Positions 15,528 through 25,950 of a stretch of 64,000 nucleotides of DNA are shown here, piece by piece. Positions within the stretch are counted from its first letter, which is position 1. Every line of letters begins with the position of its first letter. A program made the position numbers and the translations under genes. Below the pieces are notes generated by a model. It saw only the letters and a program-made list of their open reading frames with translations, ran no database searches and had not been told where the DNA came from. The DNA is taken from the NCBI GenBank assembly GCA_016717345.1, contig JADKFR010000008.1:62001-126000 (forward strand), read 5' to 3'. This DNA comes from Propionibacteriaceae bacterium (lineage in GTDB: Bacteria > Actinomycetota > Actinomycetes > Propionibacteriales > Propionibacteriaceae).

Positions 15528-16868
15528 TCACGCCATCTCGACCGAGACGCTGTGTTCGCGCCCGCCGAGAGAGACCTTGTACTTGATCGGCCCACGGACG
15601 GCCTTCGCCGCACCGCTCGCGGCGTCCGCGTCAGCCTTCAGCTGCTCGGGCGTCTTGCCAACGTTCTTCGGGCCCTCAGCGCGGGTGGCGAAGAAGCCGG
15701 GGGCGACACCCGGGAACATGGCGTAGGTGAGCACGTCCTCGTCGGTGCCGTCGAAGCCTTCGGCCTTGGAGGCCTCCGCGACGAGCTTGTCCCACTCGGG
15801 CGCGATCAGGTCCGCCGGGCGAACGGTGATCGGATCCTTCTTGGCCTGGGCCTGAGCGATCGCGATCACCTCGGGGTTGCGCTCGCCGATGCACTCGCCG
15901 TAGTAGCCGAGCATCAGGTCGGCGAACTCACCGGTCATCACCTTGTACTTGCCCATCAGCACGTTGAACACGGCCTGGGTGCCCACGATCTGGCTGGACG
16001 GTGTCACCAGTGGCGGGTGGCCGGCGTCGGCCTTGACCAGCGGCACCTCTTCCATCACCTCGCGGATCCGGTCGCCGGCGCCCTGCGCCTTCAGCTGGCT
16101 CTCCATGTTGGACAGCATGCCGCCGGGGATCTGGCTGGAGAAGATGTCGGTGTCGACCAGGGTTGCCGACTCGAACGCCGCGTACTTCGGACGAACCTTG
16201 GCGAAGTGGTCACGGATCTTGATCAGGCGATCCATCTTCAGGTCGGTCCGGTACGGGGTGCCCTCGAGCATCGCGACGAGGGACTCGGTGGGGTTGTGGC
16301 CCGGGCCGAGCGACATCGAGCTGATCGCGGTGTCGACGACATCCGCGCCGGCCTCGATCGCCTTCTGCAACGACACCAGCGTGACACCGGTGGTGGCGTG
16401 GCAGTGGACATTGATCTGGACGTTCTCGCCGTAGGTCTCCTTGATGCCACGGACGATGTCGTAGGCGGGCTGCGGCTGGAGGAGGGCGGCCATGTCCTTC
16501 AGTGCGATCGACTCGGCACCCATGTCGAGCAACTGACCGGCGAGATGGACGTAGCCCTCCACGGTGTGGAGCGGGGAGATCGTGTAGCAGATGGTGCCCT
16601 GGGCGTGCTTGCCCGTCTTCTTGACCGCGGCCATCGCCTGAGCCATGTTGCGCGGGTCGTTCAAGGCATCGAAGACGCGGAACACGTCCATGCCGTTCTC
16701 GGCCGACTTGTCCACGAAACGCTCGACGACCTCGTCCTCGTAGTGGCGGTAGCCGAGCAGGTTCTGGCCGCGCAGCAGCATCTGCAGGCGGGAGTTGGGC
16801 ATCAGTTCACGGAAGGTCCGCAGACGCTTCCAGGGGTCCTCATTGAGGTACCGAATACAAGCATCGTG
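15528..16868 (-). CDS. Methylmalonyl-CoA carboxytransferase 5S subunit, 5' end lost
   Basis: 5S is the pyruvate half of transcarboxylase, converting pyruvate and carboxy-biotin to oxaloacetate. The visible protein matches the Propionibacterium 5S chain, with MPNSRLQMLLRGQNLLGYRH, the metal site INVHCHATTG, the active Lys in ALKDMAA and TPSSQIVGTQA. The frame continues upstream of the ATG at 16802 through DACIRYLNEDPWKRLRTFREL, also true 5S sequence. It then dissolves at about 16866 into poly-proline codons from a G/C homopolymer block. About 55-60 N-terminal residues, including the first strand and the VLRDAHQS metal motif, are missing. This is more likely a sequencing artefact than a real truncation. 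First gene of the operon. Confidence 0.93.
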   Translation of the reverse strand, partial: HDACIRYLNEDPWKRLRTFRELMPNSRLQMLLRGQNLLGYRHYEDEVVERFVDKSAENGMDVFRVFDALNDPRNMAQAMAAVKKTGKHAQGTICYTISPLHTVEGYVHLAGQLLDMGAESIALKDMAALLQPQPAYDIVRGIKETYGENVQINVHCHATTGVTLVSLQKAIEAGADVVDTAISSMSLGPGHNPTESLVAMLEGTPYRTDLKMDRLIKIRDHFAKVRPKYAAFESATLVDTDIFSSQIPGGMLSNMESQLKAQGAGDRIREVMEEVPLVKADAGHPPLVTPSSQIVGTQAVFNVLMGKYKVMTGEFADLMLGYYGECIGERNPEVIAIAQAQAKKDPITVRPADLIAPEWDKLVAEASKAEGFDGTDEDVLTYAMFPGVAPGFFATRAEGPKNVGKTPEQLKADADAASGAAKAVRGPIKYKVSLGGREHSVSVEMA

Positions 16869-16945
16869 GGGGGCGGCGGGGGGGGGGGGGGGGGCGGGGG
16901 GCGGGGGCGCGGGGGACGGCCTCCCCCCCCCGCGGCCGGGCCCAC
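16866..16945. other. Poly-G/poly-C low-complexity block, probable sequencing artefact
   Basis: Eighty bases of almost only G and C, including 17 consecutive G (16878-16894) then runs of G with single C, switching to nine C (16923-16931). The left part degrades gradually out of true 5S sequence, with non-G bases replaced by G; the right part shows C-runs leading into normal DNA. That mirror pattern (G on the forward side, C on the reverse side) is what no-signal poly-G calls from two-colour chemistry would give when reads from both sides are merged. The flank 16946-17185 (about 240 nt) is normal intergenic DNA upstream of 5S. Confidence 0.7.
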
Positions 16946-17017
16946 CCTTCCACCTTTGTTTAACACAGGGTCGTATCGGTCGGATTCAGGACAACGGGTT
17001 GAGCGGGGCGCTCCCGC

Positions 17018-17052
17018 TTGTCAGAGCGATTGGGAAAATTGTCAGACCGATT
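17018..17052 (-). promoter_or_regulatory. Pair of 14-bp direct repeats upstream of the transcarboxylase operon
   Basis: TTGTCAGAGCGATT (17018-17031) and TTGTCAGACCGATT (17039-17052) differ at one base and are 21 bp apart, two turns of the helix. On the operon strand each contains CTGACAA. They lie upstream of 5S and downstream of the GTPase stop, so they are a candidate operator for the transcarboxylase promoter. Confidence 0.5.
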
Positions 17053-17185
17053 CTGCGAGGTGGGACGATCGTGCACCCCGCCGCAGGTCAGGGCTCAGTG
17101 CCACCGAGTCGTCGCGGAAGCGGTGCGGAACCGCGCTGCCGCTGTCGTTGCGGGCCCGCGGGCGGCTCTGCCCACCAACTCCGCG

Positions 17186-18307
17186 TCACGCGCGAGGACG
17201 GATCCGCGGCAACCGCTTGGCCAACTCCGCCTCGAACAGTCGCTTGACCGCCTCGGTGTCGATCACCCCGTCCACGCTGGGCAATGACGCGGTGACGGCC
17301 TTGTGGCAGACCGCGAGCCACGCCTCTCCCATCGCCAGGGTGAAGCCCGAGGCCACCGAAGCGTTGATCACTCCGCCGGCCACCGAACCGGCCCCCGGGA
17401 TGAACTTCAGCATGCTGGCGGCCGCAGCCCGGCCGGCCGAGGTCGCGACCGATGTCGAGGCGATGGCCAGCACCGCCGACTTCTCGAAGCCCAGCCCGTG
17501 CAGGTGCGCGATCCGCGCCATCATGCCCAGCTGGATCGGGACCAGGATCGCCGCGGAGGAGAACGGGATCGGGACGGCGGCCGCCGCCGCAGCGGCCGCG
17601 GTGCTGGCGGTTATGAACTTGCGGGCCTGGGATGCTTTGAGGCCCAGATCGATGGCCTGCGCTGCCGCGAGGGCGGCGTGGACGGCTTCAGGGGCAACCT
17701 GAAAGGTGGCCTGCAGCACGTCCATCAAGCCGTGGGGCGGCTGACCGGTGAACTGGTCCCTCATCGCGTAGGTCATGAACGGACGCCCGCCGACGATGGG
17801 GAGCTCCCGTGCCTGGATCTGCCGGGCGAGTTCGACCGCGTCCGGATGGTAGAGACCATCCCGCATCGGCACTTGGGTGAGGACCACCAGGACCGGCAGC
17901 CCGAGTTCCGCCAGGGTCCGGATGAACCGTTCCTCGACTTCTTCGAAGCGGCGATCCATGCCCCGGATGCAGAACCACGCCACATGGATCTGCTCGTTCA
18001 CCGGCTTGCTGCGGCTCTCCTTCACCGCCTTGGTGATCTCCTTGAGGATCTCCGCGTCGTCCCGGCCCACTTCGAGGCCGCGGGTATCGATCACCCCCAG
18101 CGTGCCGCGCCGGTCCAGATAGAGGTGAGAGCCCATGGTGACCGGGGCACCGATGCCGGTGGCCGCGACCGGCTCGGAGAAGATCGCGTTGACCAGGGTG
18201 GACTTTCCCACCCCCGTCTTGCCGAAGATGGCGATGTTGATCCGGCCGATCTGCTCGGCCTGCTTGTCGAACTCGTTCCTGAAGGTCTCGGTGAACCACT
18301 GCGTCAC
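17186..18307 (-). CDS. P-loop GTPase with C-terminal DUF697-like domain
   Basis: Residues 20-190 are a GTPase domain: P-loop IFGKTGVGKSTLVN (29-37), a switch Thr region, and GVIDTRGLE (74-79) for Mg2+. The guanine-specificity motif is unusual: VVLTQVPMRD stands where NKxD is expected. The C-terminal 180 residues are Ala/Gly-rich and hydrophobic (ASTAAAAAAAAVPIPFSSAAILVPIQLGMMARIAHLHG) as in DUF697/YcjF-type domains, so membrane association is likely. No partner gene is evident; the neighbours are the transcarboxylase operon and the hydrolase pair. GTG start at 18307. Cellular role unknown; such proteins are often linked to envelope stress. Confidence 0.8.
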   Translation of the reverse strand: MTQWFTETFRNEFDKQAEQIGRINIAIFGKTGVGKSTLVNAIFSEPVAATGIGAPVTMGSHLYLDRRGTLGVIDTRGLEVGRDDAEILKEITKAVKESRSKPVNEQIHVAWFCIRGMDRRFEEVEERFIRTLAELGLPVLVVLTQVPMRDGLYHPDAVELARQIQARELPIVGGRPFMTYAMRDQFTGQPPHGLMDVLQATFQVAPEAVHAALAAAQAIDLGLKASQARKFITASTAAAAAAAAVPIPFSSAAILVPIQLGMMARIAHLHGLGFEKSAVLAIASTSVATSAGRAAAASMLKFIPGAGSVAGGVINASVASGFTLAMGEAWLAVCHKAVTASLPSVDGVIDTEAVKRLFEAELAKRLPRIRPRA

Positions 18308-18419
18308 GTGTCCCAGCCTAGGGGGACGCTGTGGGAAACCTGGGCGGGCGCCCCCTGAGACCGCCCTGAACCGCCCCGGGCGGACGGCCCCCGCACCACC
18401 TGACCCCGCGCTGAGGAAA

Positions 18420-19385
18420 TCAGGACGGTTCGACCGGGACGACCGCGACCGGCTCGCCGTTGACGACCGCGGCGATGGCGTCGGTGCTGACTTGGAGGTA
18501 GCTGCGGCCGTCGGGGGCGATGGTGTCCGGGTCGAAGTAGTGCGCCGTCACGTTGTGCTGCATCGGGCCGAGTTGGATCATCGAGATCCGTCCGGCCTTC
18601 ATCGCACGGGTCCAGGGCGAGCCGACCGCCCCGGGCCAACGCCCGGCGAACAGGATCGCCCCCAGGCGCTGCAGCGGGTCCTTCGTGCCGTACAGGTGGG
18701 TGAGGTGCTCGATCCGGTCGAGGCCGATGTCGTCCGACAACATGCCCCCCAACGAGATCACGCTGACCGGAATCGAGGCGCTCGCCAGGAACCACACCGC
18801 TCCCAGGGCGATCTGGCCGCCACCGCTCCAACCGATCAGGGTGACCGGCGTCTTCGACCCGAGCGCGTAGCCGTTCCGCAACAACGCCTCCAGCACCTGC
18901 TGGGCGGTGCCGATGTTGTAGGTCGGGCCGTAGCGTCGGTCGGCGCAGACGAACAGCTGGATGGCGTTACGTGCGTTGACCAGCATGCCGACCGCGGCCT
19001 CGGGGTCCTTGAGACGGGCCTTCTCGACCCAGTGCCACACCCGGGCCGTGGGCCGCTGGGCGGTGAGTCCCCGGTTCTCGACCGAATAGGGAAACACGTC
19101 GCTGATCACGCAGTGGTTCGGAAGCGCCTCCCGCACGCCCTCGATCAGCGGCAGCTCCTCGGGGGGAACCGAATCGCCACCGATCGCACCGATCCCCGAC
19201 AGGTAGACCACGTAGTGCGCGTGCGTGGAGCTGACGGTGTCCCGCTGCTGGGCAAGCAGCGCTGCCACCGTCCGGGGCACCTCGTCGGCCCCTTGGTGGG
19301 ACCACCAGCCGAGGGATTCCAGCGGGCCGACCGTCAGGACGAGGAACAGGACCACCAGCACGAGCCCCACCAAGGACCAGATCAT
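18420..19385 (-). CDS. Membrane-anchored alpha/beta-hydrolase-like protein
   Basis: A 321-residue protein with one N-terminal membrane helix (SLVGLVLVVLFLVLTVGPL) and a large domain, probably outside the membrane. VTLIGWSGGGQIALGA is a G-x-S-x-G nucleophile elbow of the alpha/beta-hydrolase type. An early YVVYLSGIGAIGGDS and a late HNVTAHYFDPDTI fit the fold's first strand and His loop. I do not recognise a named family or substrate. It overlaps the upstream membrane-protein gene by 4 nt (ATGA), so the two are co-translated and probably act together. Confidence 0.7.
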   Translation of the reverse strand: MIWSLVGLVLVVLFLVLTVGPLESLGWWSHQGADEVPRTVAALLAQQRDTVSSTHAHYVVYLSGIGAIGGDSVPPEELPLIEGVREALPNHCVISDVFPYSVENRGLTAQRPTARVWHWVEKARLKDPEAAVGMLVNARNAIQLFVCADRRYGPTYNIGTAQQVLEALLRNGYALGSKTPVTLIGWSGGGQIALGAVWFLASASIPVSVISLGGMLSDDIGLDRIEHLTHLYGTKDPLQRLGAILFAGRWPGAVGSPWTRAMKAGRISMIQLGPMQHNVTAHYFDPDTIAPDGRSYLQVSTDAIAAVVNGEPVAVVPVEPS

Positions 19386-20086
19386 GGCTGCCTCCCCCCG
19401 GTCTCGGGAAGGGTGAAGTCGAACTCGACCGGCATGAACTGCTGCCCGGCCAGGAGGTCATGAGCGGTGAGCAGGGTCGAGTGCCCCGAAAGCCGCAGCC
19501 AGACCAGGTTCCCGAGCTTCGTCAGCGGAGCGGCCAACATCCAGGACAACGCCTGCATCAGGCCCCACCCGATCAGGGTGATCAACAGTGCGGTCGATCG
19601 GTTCACCCCGTAGAGCACCTCGACCACCGTCCAGAGAGCGACCATGCCCCAGGCCTGGAGGATCCGGGCGATGCCGGGGCCGAGGTAGGGGATGAGTTCG
19701 AGGAAGCCAAGGATCATCGGGGCCGTCGCCAGCAGCACTGCGCGGATCGCCACCGGAAGACCGACCCGCTGGCCGGTCACCATCAGCCCGATCCCGGTGA
19801 TCGCCAGCGCCTGAACGGCGTACAGCAGGACGAAGGAGAACCCGTTCAGCACCAGGCTGGCGAAGAATCGCCAGCCCCGGATGCGATTCAGGAACAGCAC
19901 CACGCTGTTGCCCACCAGGATGGAGGCACCGGCGAGCATGGCGATCGCCACGGCGATCGAGACCTGCAGGCTTTGCGGGTTAGCGGCGAACCACACCCCC
20001 AGGGAGGTGTCGAGCGTCCAGACCCCCCAGATCGTCCGCCCGACGGCGGCGAAGAACTCCCACATGGCGGCGCTCCTTGGGCTCAT
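19382..20086 (-). CDS. Polytopic membrane protein paired with the hydrolase
   Basis: This 234-residue protein shows about five hydrophobic helices (for example VSIAVAIAMLAGASILVGNSVVLFL, LLYAVQALAITGIGLMVTG, AIRAVLLATAPMILGFLELIPYLG, LLITLIGWGLMQALSWML). The pattern around PYLGPGIARILQAWGMVALW recalls YIP1-like membrane domains. The C-terminus is hydrophilic. It has no catalytic motif. The 4-nt overlap with the membrane-anchored hydrolase suggests a two-protein membrane unit. Divergent from the amino-acid permease gene, with 165 nt between them. Confidence 0.7.
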   Translation of the reverse strand: MSPRSAAMWEFFAAVGRTIWGVWTLDTSLGVWFAANPQSLQVSIAVAIAMLAGASILVGNSVVLFLNRIRGWRFFASLVLNGFSFVLLYAVQALAITGIGLMVTGQRVGLPVAIRAVLLATAPMILGFLELIPYLGPGIARILQAWGMVALWTVVEVLYGVNRSTALLITLIGWGLMQALSWMLAAPLTKLGNLVWLRLSGHSTLLTAHDLLAGQQFMPVEFDFTLPETGGRQP

Positions 20087-20251
20087 TCGGGCTGGCTGCC
20101 AACGGTGGCGACCTTAGCACCGAGGGCACCGCCACTGAGGGACACCACGGACCGTCTAGCGGTCCGTCCTTGGCGGGTCGTGGCGACGGTACTAAGTTGT
20201 GGCCGTCCGAGATCCGGGCCCTGGACTCCCTTGGCAGAAGGCGATTCACTG

Positions 20252-21775
20252 ATGAAACTCCTGCGTACCAAGTCGATCGAGCAGTCGATCGCGGACACCG
20301 ACGAACCCGAGTACCAACTCAAGAAGTCGCTCACCGCTCTCGACCTGACGGTGTTCGGCGTCGGTGTTGTGATCGGCGCCGGCATCTTCACCCTGACCGG
20401 GCGGGCCGCGCACAATGTGGCCGGCCCCGCCATCGTGGTCAGCTTCGTGATCGCCGCGTTCTGCTGCGCGCTGGCCGCGATGTGCTACGCGGAGTTCGCC
20501 TCGACCGTCCCGGTCTCCGGTTCGGCCTACACCTTCTCGTACTCGTCGCTGGGCGAGTTGTTCGCCTGGATCATCGGCTGGGACCTGATCCTGGAAATGT
20601 TCCTGGGCGCGAGCGTGGTGGCCCAGGGCTGGAGCGCCTATCTCGGCGTGATGCTGGAGAAGTTCGGCATCGTGCTCCCGCCCGCGATCAGCTACGGCGG
20701 CGTCATCGACCTGCCGGCTGTCGCTCTGGTGCTGGTCCTGGGGGTGCTGGTCACCGTGGGCATCAAGGAGTCCATGCGGGTGAACATGATCCTGGTCGGG
20801 TTGAAGTTGTTCATCGTCCTGTTCGTCATCTTCGCCGGGCTGATGTTCATCGACCCGGCGAACTACTCACCGTTCGTGCCGCCGGCCGGACCCACCGAAT
20901 CGACCAGCGGGCTCACCCAGCCGGTGATCCAGCTGTTCTTCGGCATGCAGCCCTCGGCCTTCGGAATCGGCGGCATCTTCGCCGGCGCCGCGCTGGTGTT
21001 CTTCGCCTACATCGGGTTCGACGTGGTGGCCACGACCGCCGAGGAGACCAAGAACCCCCAGCGGGACCTCCCGATCGGCATCATCGCCTCCCTGACGATC
21101 TGCACGATCCTGTACTGCGCGGTGGCGCTCGTGGTCACGGGCATGGTGCCCTACGACCAACTGGACCCCAAGGCCGCCCTGGCGAACGCCTTCGCCCACC
21201 ACGGGCAGCAGTGGATGGCCACCCTGATCTCCGCCGGCGCGGTGGCCGGGCTCACCACCGTGGTGCTGACCCTGATGATCGGCGCCACCCGGCTGATCTT
21301 CGCGATGTGCCGCGACGCCCTGCTGCCGATGAACCTGGCCAAGGTCCACCCCAAGTACCGCACGCCGTGGCTGATCACGGCGATCGTGACCGTCTGCGTC
21401 GCGCTGGCCGCCGGCCTCACCCCGGTGGGGATGCTCGAAGAAATGGTCAACATCGGCACCCTGTCAGCGTTCGTGATGGTGTCCATCGGCATCGTGGTGC
21501 TGCGCCGGAAGCGTCCTGACCTGCCGCGGGCGTTCAAGGTTCCGTTGTCCCCGTGGCTCCCGATCCTTTCGGCGGTGATCTGCGGCTACCTGATGCTGAA
21601 TCTCTCGGTCGAGACCTGGTTGCGGTTCCTGATCTGGCTGGTGATCGGGTTCGCCATCTACTTCAGCTACTCCTACTGGCACTCCCGGCTGCTCACCCAC
21701 GCGCCCATCCGTCCGGACATGCTCGAGGCGATGGAGACGGGGCACGCCCCGCGCGACTCCGACGACCACCGCTGA
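20252..21775 (+). CDS. APC-superfamily (cationic) amino acid permease
   Basis: A 507-residue transporter with 12 or more predicted helices. The first helix has the substrate-site signature GVGVVIGAGIFTLTGRAA, and FFAYIGFDVVATTAEETKNPQRDLP is characteristic of the cationic amino acid transporter (CAT/YfnA) branch. It imports amino acids by proton symport or exchange at the cytoplasmic membrane; the exact substrate is not readable. The start at 20252 (MKLLRTKSIEQ) has an AGAAGG ribosome site 10 nt upstream. Stands alone before typA. Confidence 0.9.
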   Translation: MKLLRTKSIEQSIADTDEPEYQLKKSLTALDLTVFGVGVVIGAGIFTLTGRAAHNVAGPAIVVSFVIAAFCCALAAMCYAEFASTVPVSGSAYTFSYSSLGELFAWIIGWDLILEMFLGASVVAQGWSAYLGVMLEKFGIVLPPAISYGGVIDLPAVALVLVLGVLVTVGIKESMRVNMILVGLKLFIVLFVIFAGLMFIDPANYSPFVPPAGPTESTSGLTQPVIQLFFGMQPSAFGIGGIFAGAALVFFAYIGFDVVATTAEETKNPQRDLPIGIIASLTICTILYCAVALVVTGMVPYDQLDPKAALANAFAHHGQQWMATLISAGAVAGLTTVVLTLMIGATRLIFAMCRDALLPMNLAKVHPKYRTPWLITAIVTVCVALAAGLTPVGMLEEMVNIGTLSAFVMVSIGIVVLRRKRPDLPRAFKVPLSPWLPILSAVICGYLMLNLSVETWLRFLIWLVIGFAIYFSYSYWHSRLLTHAPIRPDMLEAMETGHAPRDSDDHR

Positions 21776-21867
21776 CCCGGCCGGGCGCGGCCGGGCGACC
21801 CCGGCGAATCGACCCCGGCTCGCCCCGGTAGACTCTCGCGGGTTGCCTACCGATCCGGAGTCCTTTC

Positions 21868-23730
<1,863 letters not shown>

Positions 23731-23752
23731 TCCTGGGACGCCAGGAGGCGGC

Positions 23753-24523
23753 TCAGTCCAGGCCGGCTAGGAACGCCTGAGTGGCCCGGACGATCTCTCC
23801 CTCCGCCGCGGCGCGGCTGACCGTCGGCGTGCCGTCGCCGGCCTGCGGGCCGTAGCGTCCGAAGAACGAGTGCACCGAGCCGGCGATCACGACCCTCGGC
23901 GTGCCCGGGGGCAGCAGAGCCAGCCCGGCTTCGACCTTCGCCGCATCGGCGACCTCGTCGTGCTCGCCCTGCAGGCAGCCGGCCTGCAGCGGCACGGCCG
24001 CCAGGTTGGCCCCCTCGGGCGGGTAGGCACCCAGCAACAGCAGGCCGGCGACCGGGTGGCGCCCGGCTCGGGCTTCGTCGGCGATGTACTGCGCCGCCAT
24101 CGCGCCGCCCAGCGAATGTCCCGCCAGGGCCACCTCTTTACCTGCCCCGTGGCGCGCGATCAGCGCGCTTGCCCGTCCGCTCTGGGTGACCGCAAGATCG
24201 AATGGGAACTCCGGGATGAGGCTCAGGTAGCCCGCGGCCGCCAGCCGGCGGGCGAGCCATTCGTAGGCCTGCGGCCGGACGAGTCCGCCCGGGTAGATGA
24301 TCACCAGGACGCGTTTCTCGGGCGTGCCGGGCGCCGGGTGGGCGACCAGGGTGCGGCCGCCCGCGTCCTCGACCGTGACACTGACCGCGGCTGAGGCCTG
24401 GTCACTCACCGCGTCCTGTCCGATCACCAGCGGGGGACGGACGAGCACCGGCCAGGCCAGTCCGAGCCCGAAGGCCACCGCCACGGCGGCCGTCAGCGCG
24501 ACCCAGCGCCAGACCCGCCTCAT
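23753..24523 (-). CDS. Exported or membrane-anchored alpha/beta hydrolase
   Basis: 256 residues with an N-terminal hydrophobic segment (WVALTAAVAVAFGLGLAWPVL), a signal anchor or uncleaved signal. The catalytic Ser is in VALAGHSLGGAMAAQY; a Glu/Asp in LQGEHDEVA and a His in GSVHSFFG complete a plausible triad. IIYPGGLVRPQAYEWLARRLA resembles the PF12695 group of hydrolases. The substrate is unknown. Its start overlaps the ygfZ stop by 4 nt, making it the last gene of the nitrobindin-ygfZ-hydrolase operon. Confidence 0.85.
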   Translation of the reverse strand: MRRVWRWVALTAAVAVAFGLGLAWPVLVRPPLVIGQDAVSDQASAAVSVTVEDAGGRTLVAHPAPGTPEKRVLVIIYPGGLVRPQAYEWLARRLAAAGYLSLIPEFPFDLAVTQSGRASALIARHGAGKEVALAGHSLGGAMAAQYIADEARAGRHPVAGLLLLGAYPPEGANLAAVPLQAGCLQGEHDEVADAAKVEAGLALLPPGTPRVVIAGSVHSFFGRYGPQAGDGTPTVSRAAAEGEIVRATQAFLAGLD

Positions 24524-25455
24524 CGGCGCAGGAGGCCGGGGTCGGGACGCCAGTGCCGGCCGACCTCCGGATCGACGAGGACCTCCTGGGCGGCGGCGAT
24601 CCCGTCCACCACCAGGGGCTGCTGGACCGCAACAGTGCGTTTGACGAGCGCCAGGCCGATCGGGCCCAGTTCGTAGTGCCGTTCCGAAGTGCCCATCCGG
24701 CCCACGACGCGACCCTCCGCGAGCAGGTCGGCGCCGACGGCTGGCAGCCGCTCCGCGCTGCCGTCCAGATGCAGCAACGTCAACCGGCGCGGTGGACGGC
24801 CCAGGTTGTACACCCGTGCGACCGTCTCCTGCCCCGGATAACAGCCCTTCGCCAGGTGGACGGCGGGGCCCAGCCGGGTGCCGTCGGGGTTCGCCAGCTC
24901 GTTCGGGATGGTCTTGTCGTCGGTGTCGAGGAAGATGCGAGGCACCCCCGACGCGATCCGCAGCGCCTCCATCGCCCAGGTCCCGGCCCGCCGCTCCCCC
25001 AGGGCCTGGTCCACCTCGTCCCGGTCGACGACGATCGGCCCGGAGGCGCCCGCGGGCAGCACCAAGGCCCTGTCGTCACGGTGATCCGCCACCTCGACCC
25101 GGGCGGCGAAGACCATCCGGCGCAGCCAGGCCAGCAGGGCGTCGAGGTGTCCCGGTTCGCTGTGCCCCCAGAAGGTCTCGCCGTCGTCGACGCCGCCGAA
25201 GACGTGGGTGAGGTGGCCCTGGGCATTCAGGATGTAACTCGAGGTGGGATGCCCAGGAGCGAGGGACGCGAAGTCCTGGGAGGCGATGGCGTGCAGCCAG
25301 GTCAGCCTGTCCGGCCCGCTCACGGCGAACAGCGGACGGTGCGACAGGTCGACCGACGCCTCGCCGGCCAGCAGCGCCCGCTGCTCACGCAACGGATCGC
25401 CGTAGTGCCACACGGCCCCCGCATCGGGACCGTCAAGGTGACGGACGGCGGTCAC
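24520..25455 (-). CDS. ygfZ: Folate-binding YgfZ-family protein
   Basis: YgfZ is a tetrahydrofolate-binding protein of the aminomethyltransferase fold that supports assembly or repair of some iron-sulfur enzymes. The signature KGCYPGQETVAR (conserved Cys in K-G-C-Y-x-G-Q-E) is present, and the N-terminal half has LSHRPLFAVSGPDRLTWLHAIASQD like GcvT. I set the start at the GTG at 25455, giving 311 residues; it overlaps the stop of the upstream gene as GTGA. The longer upstream frame is antisense noise. Tightly coupled to a nitrobindin-like gene before it and a hydrolase after it. Confidence 0.9.
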   Translation of the reverse strand: MTAVRHLDGPDAGAVWHYGDPLREQRALLAGEASVDLSHRPLFAVSGPDRLTWLHAIASQDFASLAPGHPTSSYILNAQGHLTHVFGGVDDGETFWGHSEPGHLDALLAWLRRMVFAARVEVADHRDDRALVLPAGASGPIVVDRDEVDQALGERRAGTWAMEALRIASGVPRIFLDTDDKTIPNELANPDGTRLGPAVHLAKGCYPGQETVARVYNLGRPPRRLTLLHLDGSAERLPAVGADLLAEGRVVGRMGTSERHYELGPIGLALVKRTVAVQQPLVVDGIAAAQEVLVDPEVGRHWRPDPGLLRR

Positions 25456-25949
25456 CGTCGCTCCAAGGTGGCCCACAGGTAGGGCCGCAGCGTGTGCTGC
25501 GTGGTCGCCCGGTCGAACGAGAACATCAACTTGCCCTCCACCAGGCCGTACAACCGCCGTCCGGCGGTGTACTCGACCGTCGCATCCTTGGTCCGGGCCA
25601 CCGCGTCGGTGACCAGGTCGAGCCGGGCCGGGGTGATCCTGCCGAACCAGATCTCGGCGAAACCCTCGGGGCTGGCCATCATCACGTCCACCGACGCGTC
25701 CGGCAGCGGCCGCCAGAAACCGGTCTCCATGAACATGGCCCGGACGGGACGGCCCAGGCCGTCGACCTCGAAACCCTGGCACAGGTAGTGCAGGTAGTCG
25801 CCGCCGTTGTCGGCGAAGTCGAGCTGGATCGCGAACGACGTCTTCCGCTGTCCCGGCCACTCCTGGAAGCCGGTCCCTTCCCACCGTCCGCGCAGCCAGG
25901 CCAGCCCGGCCAGGGCCGGATTCAGGTCACTGGGGATCTCGAACGCCAT
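25452..25949 (-). CDS. Nitrobindin/FABP-like heme-binding beta-barrel protein
   Basis: A 165-residue beta-barrel of the nitrobindin (DUF1794, 'FABP family') type. The signature G-x-W-x-G-x-G is seen in WLRGRWEGTGFQEWPG, and METGFWRP and AEIWFGRI are typical strands. Nitrobindins bind ferric heme and can isomerise peroxynitrite. The C-terminus is short, ending LRPYLWATLERR, and has no histidine in that last stretch, where family members carry the proximal heme ligand; heme binding is therefore uncertain. I use the ATG at 25949, with a GAAGGAG ribosome site; an upstream ATG adds six residues. Confidence 0.85.
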   Translation of the reverse strand: MAFEIPSDLNPALAGLAWLRGRWEGTGFQEWPGQRKTSFAIQLDFADNGGDYLHYLCQGFEVDGLGRPVRAMFMETGFWRPLPDASVDVMMASPEGFAEIWFGRITPARLDLVTDAVARTKDATVEYTAGRRLYGLVEGKLMFSFDRATTQHTLRPYLWATLERR

Positions 25950-25950
25950 G

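Noticed and set aside
15552..17702. A 716-residue plus-strand frame across the transcarboxylase and GTPase genes
   Set aside because: It contains the poly-Gly translation of the G-run and is antisense to two real genes.
23731..23752. Short CCTGG-CCAGG inverted repeat between typA and the hydrolase as terminator
   Set aside because: Only a 5-bp stem; too weak to call.
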